Shown: piece by piece, positions 46,879 to 56,270 of the stretch
Numbering within the stretch: position 1 is the first letter of the stretch
Layout of the letters: each line of letters starts with the position of its first letter
DNA from: Stutzerimonas stutzeri
GTDB lineage: Bacteria; Pseudomonadota; Gammaproteobacteria; Pseudomonadales; Pseudomonadaceae
Reading direction: 5' to 3'
Assembly: GCF_024448715.1 (NCBI RefSeq)
Contig: NZ_JAMOHZ010000002.1
Location: 496,001 to 560,000, forward strand
Length of the DNA: 64,000 nucleotides
Position numbers and translations under genes: made by a program
Notes under the pieces: model-generated
The model's database searches: none
Seen by the model: only the letters and a program-made list of their open reading frames with translations
What the model was told of the DNA's origin: nothing

Positions 46879-47673
46879 TTAGCGGATCAGGCCTTCCAGA
46901 GGCGAAGAGGCGCTGGCATAGAGTTTCTTCGGCATACGCCCCGCCAGATAGGCTAGACGTCCAGCATCGATGGCGTACTTCATGGCCTCGGCCATCAACA
47001 CCGGATTCTGCGCGTGGGCGATGGCGCTGTTCATCAGCACCGCCTCACAGCCCAGCTCCATCGCGATGGTCGCGTCGGACGCCGTGCCCACACCCGCGTC
47101 GACGAGCACTGGCACCTTGGCTTCTTCAAGGATGATGCGCAGGTTGTAAGGATTACAGATGCCCAAGCCGGTGCCGATCAAACCGGCCAGCGGCATCACC
47201 GCGATACAACCCATGTCGGCCAGCTGGCGCGCGATGATCGGATCATCGCTGGTGTAGACCATCACATCGAAACCGTCCTTGACCAGCACTTCAGCGGCCT
47301 TGAGGGTTTCGATCACGTTGGGAAATAGGGTTTTCTGGTCGGCCAGCACTTCCAGCTTGACCAACTTGTGCCCGTCGAGCAGCTCGCGGGCGAGACGACA
47401 GGTACGGACGGCCTCGTCGGCGTCATAGCAGCCGGCGGTATTAGGGAGAATGGTGTAGCGGTCCGGCGAGATGACGTCGAGCAGATTCGGCTCGCCCGGA
47501 TTTTGACCGATATTGGTGCGGCGCACGGCTACGGTGACGATCTCGGCGCCCGAGGCTTCGATCGCCGTGCGGGTTTCTTCGAGATCCTTGTACTTGCCAG
47601 TGCCCACCAGCAGACGCGACTGATAAGTGCGGCCAGCGAGTGTAAAGGGTTTGTCGTGCGGAACTGGGCTCAT
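46879..47673 (-). CDS. thiG: Thiazole synthase
   Basis: TIM-barrel enzyme that builds the thiazole ring of thiamine from deoxyxylulose phosphate, dehydroglycine and ThiS thiocarboxylate. The 264-residue product begins [20 protein letters not shown] and has [39 protein letters not shown] (Schiff-base Lys) and [17 protein letters not shown]. Start at 47673 is chosen by the conserved N-terminus. It follows thiS by 89 bases. That gap holds an 8-bp inverted repeat TACGCCGC / GCGGCGTA of unknown use. Confidence 0.95.
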   Translation of the reverse strand: MSPVPHDKPFTLAGRTYQSRLLVGTGKYKDLEETRTAIEASGAEIVTVAVRRTNIGQNPGEPNLLDVISPDRYTILPNTAGCYDADEAVRTCRLARELLDGHKLVKLEVLADQKTLFPNVIETLKAAEVLVKDGFDVMVYTSDDPIIARQLADMGCIAVMPLAGLIGTGLGICNPYNLRIILEEAKVPVLVDAGVGTASDATIAMELGCEAVLMNSAIAHAQNPVLMAEAMKYAIDAGRLAYLAGRMPKKLYASASSPLEGLIR

Positions 47674-47762
47674 GGGACCATCCTGTTCAGACGTTATAAA
47701 GCGAGAAGTACGCCGCCGCACGGAGCGGCATCCGGAAAAAATATGCGATGCGGCGTAGACCG

Positions 47763-47963
47763 CTAACCACCACCAATGGCATGCACGACTTCGATCTGGT
47801 CGCCTTCGACCAGCACGGTCAAGGCATGTTGGCTGCGTGGAACGATGTCGCGGTTAAGTTCGACCGCCAGCCGGCGCCCAGTCAGTTCCAGGCGTTGCAG
47901 CAGATCGGCCACCGACTGACCGTCAGGGAGCTCATAGCGCTCGCCGTTCAACTGAATGTGCAT
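47763..47963 (-). CDS. thiS: Sulfur carrier protein ThiS
   Basis: Ubiquitin-like sulfur carrier, 66 residues, whose C-terminal Gly-Gly is thiocarboxylated to donate sulfur to ThiG. Sequence runs from [12 protein letters not shown] through [17 protein letters not shown] to VVHAIGGG, with the required terminal glycines. The ATG at 47963 is preferred over an upstream GTG-type extension. A good promoter lies upstream and no TPP riboswitch is visible. Confidence 0.93.
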   Translation of the reverse strand: MHIQLNGERYELPDGQSVADLLQRLELTGRRLAVELNRDIVPRSQHALTVLVEGDQIEVVHAIGGG

Positions 47964-47993
47964 AGTGATCGCCACCATTGCGAAGGGGTCAGC

Positions 47994-48022
47994 ATTCTAG
48001 CCCGATCAACCCGGACCACCAA
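47994..48022 (-). promoter_or_regulatory. Sigma-70 promoter for thiS
   Basis: Read on the minus strand: TTGGTG (48017-48022), 17-base spacer, TAGAAT (47994-47999), about 30 bases before the thiS start. Confidence 0.6.
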
Positions 48023-48069
48023 GGCGGCGAGCGTCGCCATTCATCCGTGTATCGCCGGCGTCGCTGTGG

Positions 48070-48444
48070 TCAGCCTCGAAGATTCCACGCCGCTAACATC
48101 AGACAGATCCAGCCCGCCAGAAAAGCCGTGCCGCCGATTGGGGTGATGATGCCGAGCTTGCCCACACCCGTCAGGGTGAGCAGGTAAAGACTGCCAGAGA
48201 ACAGCAGGACGCCCAGCGCGAATAGGCAACCTGCCGCAACCAGCAGACGGCTCGGCGCGTGCAGTGCGAGCAGGGCCACACCAAACAGCGCCAGCGCATG
48301 GATCAACTGATACTGCACGCCCGTTTGAAACACCGCGAGATAGTCGGCGCCGAGGCGGCTTTTCAGGCCATGGGCGGCGAAGGCGCCCAGAGCAACGCCG
48401 GTCAGCCCGAAAAATGCGGCAAGCAGAAGAAAGGAACGAATCAT
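48070..48444 (-). CDS. DUF423 membrane protein (YgdD family)
   Basis: Small inner-membrane protein, 124 residues with four helices. Family marks are GVALGAFAAHGLKSRL near the start, QTGVQYQLIHALALFGVALL, LFSGSLYLLTLTG and ITPIGGTAFLAGW. Function unknown. It is divergent from mtgA, 70 bases apart. Confidence 0.88.
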   Translation of the reverse strand: MIRSFLLLAAFFGLTGVALGAFAAHGLKSRLGADYLAVFQTGVQYQLIHALALFGVALLALHAPSRLLVAAGCLFALGVLLFSGSLYLLTLTGVGKLGIITPIGGTAFLAGWICLMLAAWNLRG

Positions 48445-48478
48445 TCGGTAGTGTCCGGTCAGGGAGTTTGAGCGCCGT

Positions 48479-48484
48479 TATAAT
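48479..48484 (+). promoter_or_regulatory. -10 element for mtgA
   Basis: Consensus TATAAT 30 bases before the mtgA ATG; no good -35 hexamer at the usual distance. Confidence 0.5.
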
Positions 48485-48514
48485 GCCCGTTCTCCCTGGC
48501 TGCGACCACGACCC

Positions 48515-49231
48515 ATGTTCCGAGCCCTGCTGCGTCGCCTTTCTAAATTGCTGCTATGGCTGGCCGCGCTTTCCGTGCTGCTGGTATTGGTGCTGCGCTG
48601 GGTTCCGCCGCCCTTCACCGCACTTATGGTCGAGCGCAAATTGGAATCCTGGAGCAGCGGCGAAAGCATCGACCTTCAGCGCACCTGGCGACCATGGAAG
48701 GAATTGCCAGACAACCTGAAAATGTCGGTCATTGCCGCCGAAGATCAAAAATTTGCCGACCATTGGGGCTTCGATATCGCTGCCATTCGCGCCGCGTTAG
48801 CCCATAACGAACGCGGTGGCTCGCTGCGGGGCGCCAGTACCCTGAGCCAACAAGTGGCGAAGAACCTGTTTCTCTGGTCCGGGCGCAGTTGGGTGCGAAA
48901 AGGGCTCGAGGTCTGGTTCACTGGCTGGATCGAGCTCCTGTGGCCGAAACAACGCATCCTTGAGGTCTACCTGAACAGTGTCGAATGGGGCAGCGGAATT
49001 TTCGGCGCAGAGGCGGCGGCGCGGCATCATTTCAGTGTCGGCGCGCCCTATCTTTCAGCCGCTCAGGCCAGCCAGCTAGCCGCCGTGCTGCCCAATCCGC
49101 GCGAGTGGAATGCCGGCCGGCCTGGCCCGCATGTTCGCCACCGCGCCGCCTGGATTCGCCAGCAGGTACGGCAGCTGGGCGGTAGCCATTATCTGAACAG
49201 CATGCGGAAATCCACAGCCAGACGAAACTGA
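48515..49231 (+). CDS. mtgA: Monofunctional biosynthetic peptidoglycan transglycosylase
   Basis: Glycosyltransferase family 51 enzyme that polymerises lipid II into glycan strands. The 238-residue product has a signal-anchor helix (about 10-28) and the GT51 motifs VIAAEDQKFADHWGFD (catalytic Glu), GASTLSQQVAKNLFLW, RKGLEVWFTGWIELLW and ILEVYLNSVEWG. No transpeptidase domain follows, which sets it apart from class A penicillin-binding proteins. Confidence 0.94.
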   Translation: MFRALLRRLSKLLLWLAALSVLLVLVLRWVPPPFTALMVERKLESWSSGESIDLQRTWRPWKELPDNLKMSVIAAEDQKFADHWGFDIAAIRAALAHNERGGSLRGASTLSQQVAKNLFLWSGRSWVRKGLEVWFTGWIELLWPKQRILEVYLNSVEWGSGIFGAEAAARHHFSVGAPYLSAAQASQLAAVLPNPREWNAGRPGPHVRHRAAWIRQQVRQLGGSHYLNSMRKSTARRN

Positions 49232-49418
49232 GCGACGCCAGCGATACCGGCGCGGCCTGACGGAGCGTTATGGCAGTAAGCCATCTCAACGAGTAAGCTG
49301 AAACTCACATGTTGCGAGATGCGCGGCACTTCCCCCGCACGCAGAAAGGCCGCCGGGGCAGACGGACCAATGCCGTAATTTCTCGCCCATTCGCCACTGA
49401 ACGCATGGCAGCGAAAGC

Positions 49419-51983
49419 ATGAGCGAAACCGTGACCGAACACAGCGCACCCCTAAACAAGGTGCGGCAACTCTTCAACTGGCGTAACAGCATCGCCTGGC
49501 TCGTCCTGGCTTTCACATTGCTGGTGCAGTTGATCATCCTTAAGCAACTGGAGCTGAAGGAAGATCGCGCCGCAGGCCAGCAATTCGAGTTTCTGGTAGA
49601 AAAAACCACCGAAGCCATCGGCAAGCGCATGATCAACCATGAGCAGGTTTTACTTGGCGCAACAGGATTGTTCGACGTCAGCGGTGAGGTCTCGCGTGAA
49701 CAGTGGCGCGCCTATAACGAGCGTCTGCAACTGGCCGAGCGCTACCCCGGAATTCAGGGAGTCGGATTCGCCAAGGCCGTACGCCCCGAAGGTCTTGCGG
49801 CCCACATCCAGAGCGTCCGCGGCGAAGGATTCGCAGATTACGACGTTCATCCACTCGATAGGGATCGCGCGCTCTATACGCCCATCGTCTACCTTGAGCC
49901 GTTCCGTGAACGCAACCTCGCCGCTTTCGGCTATGACATGTTCGCCGAACCGGTGCGCCGGAAAGCCATGCTGCAAGCAGCCGAGTCAGGGCAGACCCGC
50001 ATTACCGGCAAGGTCACGCTCCGACAGGAAACCCACGGAACGGTGCAGGCCGGCGTACTGATGTATGTGCCGCTGTACCAACCTGGCGCGCCGACCGACT
50101 CGCCACAACAGCGTCTGCAGGCGCTCCGAGGCTTCGTCTATAGCCCCTATCGGATGGACGATCTAATGCGTGGAATTCTCGGAGCCACCGACCCGAACCT
50201 CAGCTTGCACATTTATGCCGGCGACCAGGAACGGCCAGAGCATCTCATCTTCGCCAGTCGTGAGCTGCCACGTGCCGAATCTGCCCGGCACAGCGAAGTC
50301 GCACGGCTCGACCTCTACGGGCAGATATGGACCCTGCGGCTGGAGAGCCTGCCGGAGTATGATCGCTTCTTTCATGTCAACAACGAGCTGGTCATCGGCC
50401 TTGGTATTGGCCTGAGCCTGCTGCTGTTCTTCCTGACCTCATCGCTCTCGCTAAGGCGTAGCCGCGCCGAGGCGCTGGCGCAGCAGATGACCGAGCATAT
50501 CCGGGAGAACAAACGCGCCCTTCAGCTCAGTGAGGAGCGTTTGAGTCTTGCGCTGAAAGGCAGTAACGACGGCCTTTGGGATCTGAACCTCGACGCCGCA
50601 ACCTTCTACGCATCGCCGCGCGCCTGGCACATGCTCGGCTACCGCCCCGGCGAGCTGCAGTCGGATCTGAAACTATGGGAACAGGTTCTGGTGCCCGACG
50701 ACCTGCCTCAGGCCAAAAGGCAGTTGGCGCATACCATGCTCTCGACGGTCGATCATTTCACCACCGAACTACGCTTCCAGCATAAAAGCGGAAAGGTGAT
50801 ACCAGCTCTGATCCGCGGCTACATCCAGCGCGATCGGAATGGTCAGCCGCTGCGCATCAGCGGCACCAGCATGGACCTGACCGAGCACAAGCGCATCGAG
50901 CAGATGAAAGACGAATTCGTCTCAACCGTTAGCCATGAATTGCGCACGCCGCTGACCTCGATCAGTGGTGCCCTGGGCCTGGTTACCGGTGGCGCGCTGG
51001 GCGAGGTGCCACCACCCATGCGGCAGATGCTGGAAATTGCTCATCGCAACAGCCTGCGCCTGGGTTATCTGATCAATGACCTGCTGGACATGGAAAAAAT
51101 CGCGGCGGGCAAGATGTCCTTCGATATGCGCGAACATTCGCTCAGCCGACTGCTGGACGAGGCGCTGGCAAGCAACCAAGCCTTCGCCAGCCATCTCGGC
51201 GTGAACTGCCTACTGCGTAACTCTGCCGCAGTCAGCGTTTGGGTCGATGGTCTGCGCCTGCAGCAGGTGCTGAGCAATTTCCTCTCCAATGCCATCAAGT
51301 ACACCCCGGAAGGTGGTGAAGTAACATTGCACTGCAGTCTGCCCGATGCAGGCCATGTGCGCATCAACGTTACCGACCAAGGCCCAGGTATTCCCCAAGG
51401 CTTCCAGGCGCGGGTATTCGAAAAATTCGCTCAGGCAGATGCCTCGGACAGCCGTCAGAAAGGCGGTACCGGCCTGGGATTGGCGATCACCAAGGAGTTC
51501 ATCGAGCGAATGGGCGGGCGGGTCGGCTTCGATACAGCAGAGGGTCAAGGCACGACGTTCTGGTGCGAACTGCCGATAATTGAATCATCCGGCTCTGCGA
51601 CCGACCAGGGCCAGCTACGGCTACTGGTTGTCGAAGACGAGCCGGATACTGGCCGCTTGCTGCACCTGATGCTGCGCGATGCCGGCTACTCGGTCGATCG
51701 CGCGCAGAGCCTGCATGCCGCGCGGGGCAAGCTCGCCAGCGTCCGCTACGAGGCGATGACACTCGATCTGCATTTGCCCGACGGCAGCGGGCAAGAGCTG
51801 ATCGACGAGGTACGCCGCAATCCCGACACGCAAGCATTACCGATTATCGTGATATCAGCCGCTAGCCAGTTCGAGCAGAACGACAGCGATACCAGCATCA
51901 CCTGGCTACATAAACCCATCAGCGCGGCGCAGCTGCTGATCGCACTCACCGATACCCTGGAAAACTCCCGGTCCATTCCTTGA
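49419..51983 (+). CDS. CHASE-PAS hybrid sensor histidine kinase
   Basis: Membrane sensor kinase, 854 residues. A first helix (about 24-42) and a second (about 325-345) bracket an extracytoplasmic CHASE domain with the diagnostic YPGIQGVGFAKAV and FAEPVRRKAMLQAAESG. Then a PAS/PAC module (about 375-490), the HisKA phospho-His in FVSTVSHELRTPLTSISG, HATPase N/G boxes NFLSNAIKYTPEGG, DQGPGIP, GGTGLGLAITKEF, and a C-terminal receiver (VVEDEPDTGR, phospho-Asp in TLDLHLPDGSG, LHKPI). CHASE domains often sense small ligands such as cytokinins or short peptides; the ligand here is unknown. No partner regulator lies nearby. The start has no strong ribosome site. Confidence 0.9.
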   Translation: MSETVTEHSAPLNKVRQLFNWRNSIAWLVLAFTLLVQLIILKQLELKEDRAAGQQFEFLVEKTTEAIGKRMINHEQVLLGATGLFDVSGEVSREQWRAYNERLQLAERYPGIQGVGFAKAVRPEGLAAHIQSVRGEGFADYDVHPLDRDRALYTPIVYLEPFRERNLAAFGYDMFAEPVRRKAMLQAAESGQTRITGKVTLRQETHGTVQAGVLMYVPLYQPGAPTDSPQQRLQALRGFVYSPYRMDDLMRGILGATDPNLSLHIYAGDQERPEHLIFASRELPRAESARHSEVARLDLYGQIWTLRLESLPEYDRFFHVNNELVIGLGIGLSLLLFFLTSSLSLRRSRAEALAQQMTEHIRENKRALQLSEERLSLALKGSNDGLWDLNLDAATFYASPRAWHMLGYRPGELQSDLKLWEQVLVPDDLPQAKRQLAHTMLSTVDHFTTELRFQHKSGKVIPALIRGYIQRDRNGQPLRISGTSMDLTEHKRIEQMKDEFVSTVSHELRTPLTSISGALGLVTGGALGEVPPPMRQMLEIAHRNSLRLGYLINDLLDMEKIAAGKMSFDMREHSLSRLLDEALASNQAFASHLGVNCLLRNSAAVSVWVDGLRLQQVLSNFLSNAIKYTPEGGEVTLHCSLPDAGHVRINVTDQGPGIPQGFQARVFEKFAQADASDSRQKGGTGLGLAITKEFIERMGGRVGFDTAEGQGTTFWCELPIIESSGSATDQGQLRLLVVEDEPDTGRLLHLMLRDAGYSVDRAQSLHAARGKLASVRYEAMTLDLHLPDGSGQELIDEVRRNPDTQALPIIVISAASQFEQNDSDTSITWLHKPISAAQLLIALTDTLENSRSIP

Positions 51984-52035
51984 ACCGCCGGAACGCGGGC
52001 TGCCGACAAGGGCGTGACCTGACAGGTATAAAAAA

Positions 52036-52062
52036 GGCGCTACAGGCAAAACCTGTAGCGCC
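52036..52062. terminator. Terminator between the hybrid kinase gene and rpoH
   Basis: Perfect 11-bp stem GGCGCTACAGG / CCTGTAGCGCC with loop CAAAA, preceded by AAAAAA; on the minus strand this gives a T-run after the stem, so it suits rpoH especially. Confidence 0.85.
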
Positions 52063-52080
52063 CTCTTAGGCTCTGGAAAA

Positions 52081-52935
52081 TCAGGCCTGAATCGAGCCCT
52101 TGAGCTTGTTCATGGCATTCTTTTCCAACTGGCGAATACGCTCTGCAGAGACCCCATATTTGGCGGCGAGGTCATGCAGAGTCGCCTTGTTGTCACTCAG
52201 CCAACGCTGTTGAAGGATATCCCGGCTACGCTCGTCCAGCGTTTCCAGCGCCTCGTGCAGGCTGGAATTGGAATTGTCGCTCCAGTCGGCATCCTCGAGT
52301 TGCCGCGCCGGATCGTAGCGATGATCCTCCAGATAATGCGCAGGCGACTGGAAGGCACTGTCGTCATCGGCGTCGGCCGACGGATCGAACGCCATGTCGT
52401 GCCCCGTCAGACGGCTCTCCATCTCGCGCACTTCACGGGCTTCAACGCCGAGGCTGTCGGCAACCCGCTCGACTTCGTCGTTGTTCAGCCAGGCCAGGCG
52501 TTTCTTCTGGCTGCGCAGATTGAAGAACAGCTTGCGCTGCGCCTTGGTCGTGGCGACCTTGACGATGCGCCAGTTGCGAAGAATGAATTCGTGGATTTCG
52601 GCTTTGATCCAGTGCACCGCAAAAGACACCAGGCGCACACCCATCTCGGGGTTGAAGCGCTTGACAGCCTTCATCAGGCCGACGTTACCTTCCTGGATCA
52701 GGTCGGACTGGGCCAGACCATAACCGGAATAGCTGCGGGCGATGTGTACGACGAAACGCAGGTGGGCAAGCACCATCTGGCGAGCGGCCTCGAGATCCTG
52801 TTTGTAGAACAGGCGCTCAGCCAGCTCGCGTTCCTGCTCGACCGTCAGCAGCGGAATGCTGTTGACCGTCTGCACGTAGGCCTCGAGATTGCCTCCCGGG
52901 ACCAGGGCTTGAACAGGTTGCAGAGAAGTTGTCAT
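52081..52935 (-). CDS. rpoH: RNA polymerase heat-shock sigma factor RpoH (sigma-32)
   Basis: Sigma factor for heat-shock genes, 284 residues. Region 2 shows [31 protein letters not shown] and [10 protein letters not shown]; the RpoH-box QRKLFFNLR is intact; region 4 has [31 protein letters not shown] very strong GGAGGACC ribosome site lies before the ATG. The gene has its own promoter (52964-52991) 110 bases after ftsX, matching the ftsYEX-rpoH order known in many proteobacteria. Confidence 0.97.
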   Translation of the reverse strand: MTTSLQPVQALVPGGNLEAYVQTVNSIPLLTVEQERELAERLFYKQDLEAARQMVLAHLRFVVHIARSYSGYGLAQSDLIQEGNVGLMKAVKRFNPEMGVRLVSFAVHWIKAEIHEFILRNWRIVKVATTKAQRKLFFNLRSQKKRLAWLNNDEVERVADSLGVEAREVREMESRLTGHDMAFDPSADADDDSAFQSPAHYLEDHRYDPARQLEDADWSDNSNSSLHEALETLDERSRDILQQRWLSDNKATLHDLAAKYGVSAERIRQLEKNAMNKLKGSIQA

Positions 52936-52963
52936 GCAGGTCCTCCGATAATGAAGCTGCAGC

Positions 52964-52991
52964 AGTTTAGCATTGCCGGGTGAGACTGCAA
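52964..52991 (-). promoter_or_regulatory. Sigma-70 promoter for rpoH
   Basis: Read on the minus strand: TTGCAG (52986-52991), 16-base spacer, TAAACT (52964-52969), about 30 bases before the start codon. Confidence 0.6.
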
Positions 52992-53045
52992 GCTTGGGGT
53001 AAAATTCCCTTACACCTATTAAATTACTTAAATATCAATGAGTTA

Positions 53046-54056
53046 TCATCGCGGCGCAAGCTCACTCAAATGCCGCGCAACAGCCAGCCAGGCGCCGATA
53101 TAGCCCAGCAGCAAGGCACCGAGAACCAGCGATAGGCCATCTCCGACCGGCACCCCGGCCAGACCGAAGTCACTGCCATACAGGCCGGCCAAGCCAGTCA
53201 CCGCCTCGTTCAACCAGCCCAGCCCGTAAGCCAGCAGCGACCAGGCGATCAGTCCGGCACCCAGACCGTACAGGGCTCCCATATAAAGAAACGGTCGCCG
53301 TACGTAGCCATCGGTTCCACCGACCAGCTTGACCACTTCGATCTCGGTACGGCGGTTCTCAATGTGCAGACGAATGGTGTTGCCGATCACCAGCAATAAC
53401 GTCGCGATAAGCAGCAGGCTGAGGCCGAAGACGAAGCGATCGCCGAGTTTCAGAATCGCCGTCAGCCGCTCGACCCACAGCAGGTCGAGCTGCGCCTGCT
53501 CCACGCCGGGCAACTCGGCCAGGCGCTGGCGCAAGGCTTCGAGGTTGTCTCGGTCGACCTCGCTGGGCGTCACCAAGATCACTCCGGGCAAGGGGTTTTC
53601 TGGCAGCTCGCGCAGCGCCTCGCCCAGTCCCGATAGCTGTTGAAACTCTTCCAGCGCCTCCTCGCGACTGATCCAGTCAGCTTCCGACACATCCGGCATC
53701 GCCAGGATCTGCTCGCGAAGCGCCTGGCCCTCCTGCGCATCCACATCCAACTGCATGAACAGTGAAATCTGCGCCGCACGCTGCCAGGACCCACCGAGCC
53801 GCTCGACGTTGTCCAGCAGCAGCGCCAGGCCCATCGGCAAACTCAGCGCGACGGCCATGACCAGACAGGTGAAGAAGCTGCCGATCGGTTGTTTGATCAG
53901 CCTGCCAACACTATCGACCATGCTGGCACGGTGGCTTTCCAGCCAGGCGTGAAACAGCGTCTTGAAATCCGGCTCGTCGCTTCTGGGCTGCTCAGGCTTG
54001 TTCCGCACGCCACCCGCGCGCTCGGCCGGGTTCGGATTATTCTCGGGTGCGCTCAT
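53046..54056 (-). CDS. ftsX: Cell division protein FtsX
   Basis: Membrane subunit of the ABC-type FtsEX complex that controls peptidoglycan hydrolases at the septum. The 336 residues comprise a long, charged cytoplasmic N-terminus, one helix (GSFFTCLVMAVALSLPMGLALLL), a periplasmic loop (about 95-210) and three more helices near the C-terminus. The ATG overlaps the ftsE stop (ATGA). Confidence 0.93.
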   Translation of the reverse strand: MSAPENNPNPAERAGGVRNKPEQPRSDEPDFKTLFHAWLESHRASMVDSVGRLIKQPIGSFFTCLVMAVALSLPMGLALLLDNVERLGGSWQRAAQISLFMQLDVDAQEGQALREQILAMPDVSEADWISREEALEEFQQLSGLGEALRELPENPLPGVILVTPSEVDRDNLEALRQRLAELPGVEQAQLDLLWVERLTAILKLGDRFVFGLSLLLIATLLLVIGNTIRLHIENRRTEIEVVKLVGGTDGYVRRPFLYMGALYGLGAGLIAWSLLAYGLGWLNEAVTGLAGLYGSDFGLAGVPVGDGLSLVLGALLLGYIGAWLAVARHLSELAPR

Positions 54057-54724
54057 CGTGCCGCCTCCCCGTCGCCAATCAGGCGACCACGCTGCAGGGT
54101 GAGCATGCGATGACGCATGCGGGCGATCAGCGCCAGGTCGTGACTGGCGATCAGCACGGTGGTACCGAGGCGATTGATATCTTCGAAAACACCCATGATT
54201 TCAGCGGCCAGTCGCGGATCGAGGTTGCCAGTTGGTTCGTCGGCGAGCAGCAGAGCCGGCCGATGCACCACTGCGCGGGCGATGCCGACGCGCTGCTGCT
54301 GGCCAGTGGAAAGATCCGAGGGGTACTGCAACGCCTTGTCCTTGAGGCTCACCCGCTCCAGCGCGGTCATGACTCGCTGACCGATCTCGCGCTTGTTCAG
54401 CCCCAGTATCTGCAAAGGCAGCGCGGCATTGTCGAATACGGTGCGATCGAACAGCAGCTGATGATTCTGGAATACCACGCCGATCTGCCGGCGCAGGAAC
54501 GGGATCTGCGCATTGCTAATCCGCGACAGGTCCTGCCCGGCCAGTAGCAGCTTGCCGCTGGTGGGGCGCTCCATCGCCAGCAGCAGACGCAGCAGGGTGC
54601 TCTTGCCTGCGCCGGAGTGGCCGGTAACGAAGAGAAACTCTCCGCGCTGCACATGGAACGACAGCTCGTGCAATCCGGTGTGACCGTTGGGATAACGCTT
54701 GCCGACCTGTTCGAATCGAATCAT
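54053..54724 (-). CDS. ftsE: Cell division ATP-binding protein FtsE
   Basis: ABC ATPase of the FtsEX complex, 223 residues. Walker [11 protein letters not shown]-loop FQNHQLL, signature [16 protein letters not shown] and Walker [14 protein letters not shown] are all present. It overlaps ftsY upstream and ftsX downstream by 4 bases, so ftsY-ftsE-ftsX form one coupled unit. Confidence 0.96.
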   Translation of the reverse strand: MIRFEQVGKRYPNGHTGLHELSFHVQRGEFLFVTGHSGAGKSTLLRLLLAMERPTSGKLLLAGQDLSRISNAQIPFLRRQIGVVFQNHQLLFDRTVFDNAALPLQILGLNKREIGQRVMTALERVSLKDKALQYPSDLSTGQQQRVGIARAVVHRPALLLADEPTGNLDPRLAAEIMGVFEDINRLGTTVLIASHDLALIARMRHRMLTLQRGRLIGDGEAAR

Positions 54725-56034
54725 GACGAGACGTTACCCCCGCTCACCCCTTTCTCGGCAAATAGCGCATTGACGAAAGAGTCCGCTTCGAAAGTACGTA
54801 AATCATCGATGCCTTCGCCAACACCGATATAGCGGATCGGCGTGCCGAACTGCTTGGCCAGCGCGAAGATCACCCCGCCCTTCGCCGTACCGTCTAGCTT
54901 GGTCAGTGCCAGGCCGGTGAGCTCCACGGCCTGATTGAACTGGCGGGTCTGGTTGATGGCGTTCTGGCCAGTGCCGGCGTCGAGCACCAGCAGCACTTCA
55001 TGCGGAGCCGTCTCGTCCAGCTTACCGATGACCCGACGGACCTTCTTCAGCTCTTCCATCAAGTTGTCCTTGGTATGCAGACGACCGGCGGTATCGGCAA
55101 TCAGCACATCGATGCCGCGGGCTTTGGCGGCCTGCACGGCGTCGAAGATCACCGAAGCGGAATCCGCGCCGGTGTGCTGGGCGATCACGGCGATCTTGTT
55201 GCGCTCGCCCCAGACCTGTAGTTGCTCCACGGCGGCCGCCCGGAAGGTGTCGCCGGCAGCGAGCATGACTTTTTTGCCCTCGAGCTGCAGCTTCTTTGCC
55301 AGCTTGCCGATGGTGGTGGTCTTGCCGACGCCGTTGACACCGACCACCAGAATCACGAAAGGCTTTTTGCCGGCTTCGATCACCAGCGGCTGCTCGACCG
55401 GCTTGAGCAGGCTGGCCAACTCTTCCTGCAGCGCCTTGTACAGCGCGCCGCTGTCGGCCAGTTCCTTGCGCGACACCCGGCGCGCGAGGTTCTGCATGAT
55501 TGCCGTGGTTGCCTCGACGCCGACATCGGCTGTCAGCAAGCGGGTCTCCAACTCATCCAGCAGATCGTCGTCGATGGCCTTCTTGCCGAGAAACAGGCTG
55601 GCCATGCCCTCGCCGATACTGGCGCTGGTTTTCGACAAGCCCTGCTTAAGCCGCGCAAAGAAACCGATTTTGGCAGCCGGCTCGGCAGTGGTAACAGGTG
55701 CCGGCTCGACGGCGATCTCGGCGAGCGCCGGTGCCTCGGGAATTTCCTTGGTCTGAACGACTTCTGGGATGGGCTCAGGTTCGGGCTCAGCCTGGAGCAC
55801 TGCTTCCGGTTTGAGCTCCGGTTCGGTTTCCGGCTCGGGCTGAGCATCTGTCGGGCGCGGCTCAGCGGCCGGGATCGCATCGACCTCGTCGGCGAACGGC
55901 TGGCTGTCTTCCAGCGGCTCGGCAGCGGGCGGCTCAGCCGCCGGGGTCTGCGGCTTCTTGCGCAACCAGCCGAACAAGCCTTTCTTTTCGCCAGCCTCGG
56001 CCGGCGCCTTCTTATCGTCGTTGGAACCAAACAT
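54721..56034 (-). CDS. ftsY: Signal recognition particle receptor FtsY
   Basis: SRP-receptor GTPase that docks ribosome-SRP complexes at the inner membrane. The 437-residue protein starts [20 protein letters not shown], followed by a long acidic Pro/Glu/Ala-rich A domain (about 30-125), the N domain, and the G domain with [33 protein letters not shown] and [11 protein letters not shown]. The start is chosen at 56034 by the conserved N-terminus; a longer frame adds 13 unconserved residues. First gene of ftsYEX, divergent from the M16 peptidase genes. Confidence 0.95.
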   Translation of the reverse strand: MFGSNDDKKAPAEAGEKKGLFGWLRKKPQTPAAEPPAAEPLEDSQPFADEVDAIPAAEPRPTDAQPEPETEPELKPEAVLQAEPEPEPIPEVVQTKEIPEAPALAEIAVEPAPVTTAEPAAKIGFFARLKQGLSKTSASIGEGMASLFLGKKAIDDDLLDELETRLLTADVGVEATTAIMQNLARRVSRKELADSGALYKALQEELASLLKPVEQPLVIEAGKKPFVILVVGVNGVGKTTTIGKLAKKLQLEGKKVMLAAGDTFRAAAVEQLQVWGERNKIAVIAQHTGADSASVIFDAVQAAKARGIDVLIADTAGRLHTKDNLMEELKKVRRVIGKLDETAPHEVLLVLDAGTGQNAINQTRQFNQAVELTGLALTKLDGTAKGGVIFALAKQFGTPIRYIGVGEGIDDLRTFEADSFVNALFAEKGVSGGNVSS

Positions 56035-56270
56035 GGAGAAGATTTTCTCAAGAGGGCGAACGCCGGCGGCCACGCCACCGGCCAGACGGGGGCTATCCTA
56101 GCACTGCGCAACCGCCTGCGCTAAGCGCGGGCAGCCACCCGCCACGCGGCGCGATGCATATCCAACGTTCCGCCGCTTTGCCCTGACACCGACGCCCCAG
56201 TACCATGCCCTGTGTGCTCCCGCCTGCCGACGTCACTCGGCGGGATTTATCCCTGAACGAGCCCCTGAAT

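Noticed and set aside
47964-48069. Possible TPP riboswitch before thiS
   Set aside because: No thi-box or conserved CTGAGA-type core is visible on the minus strand; the space is short and holds an ordinary promoter.
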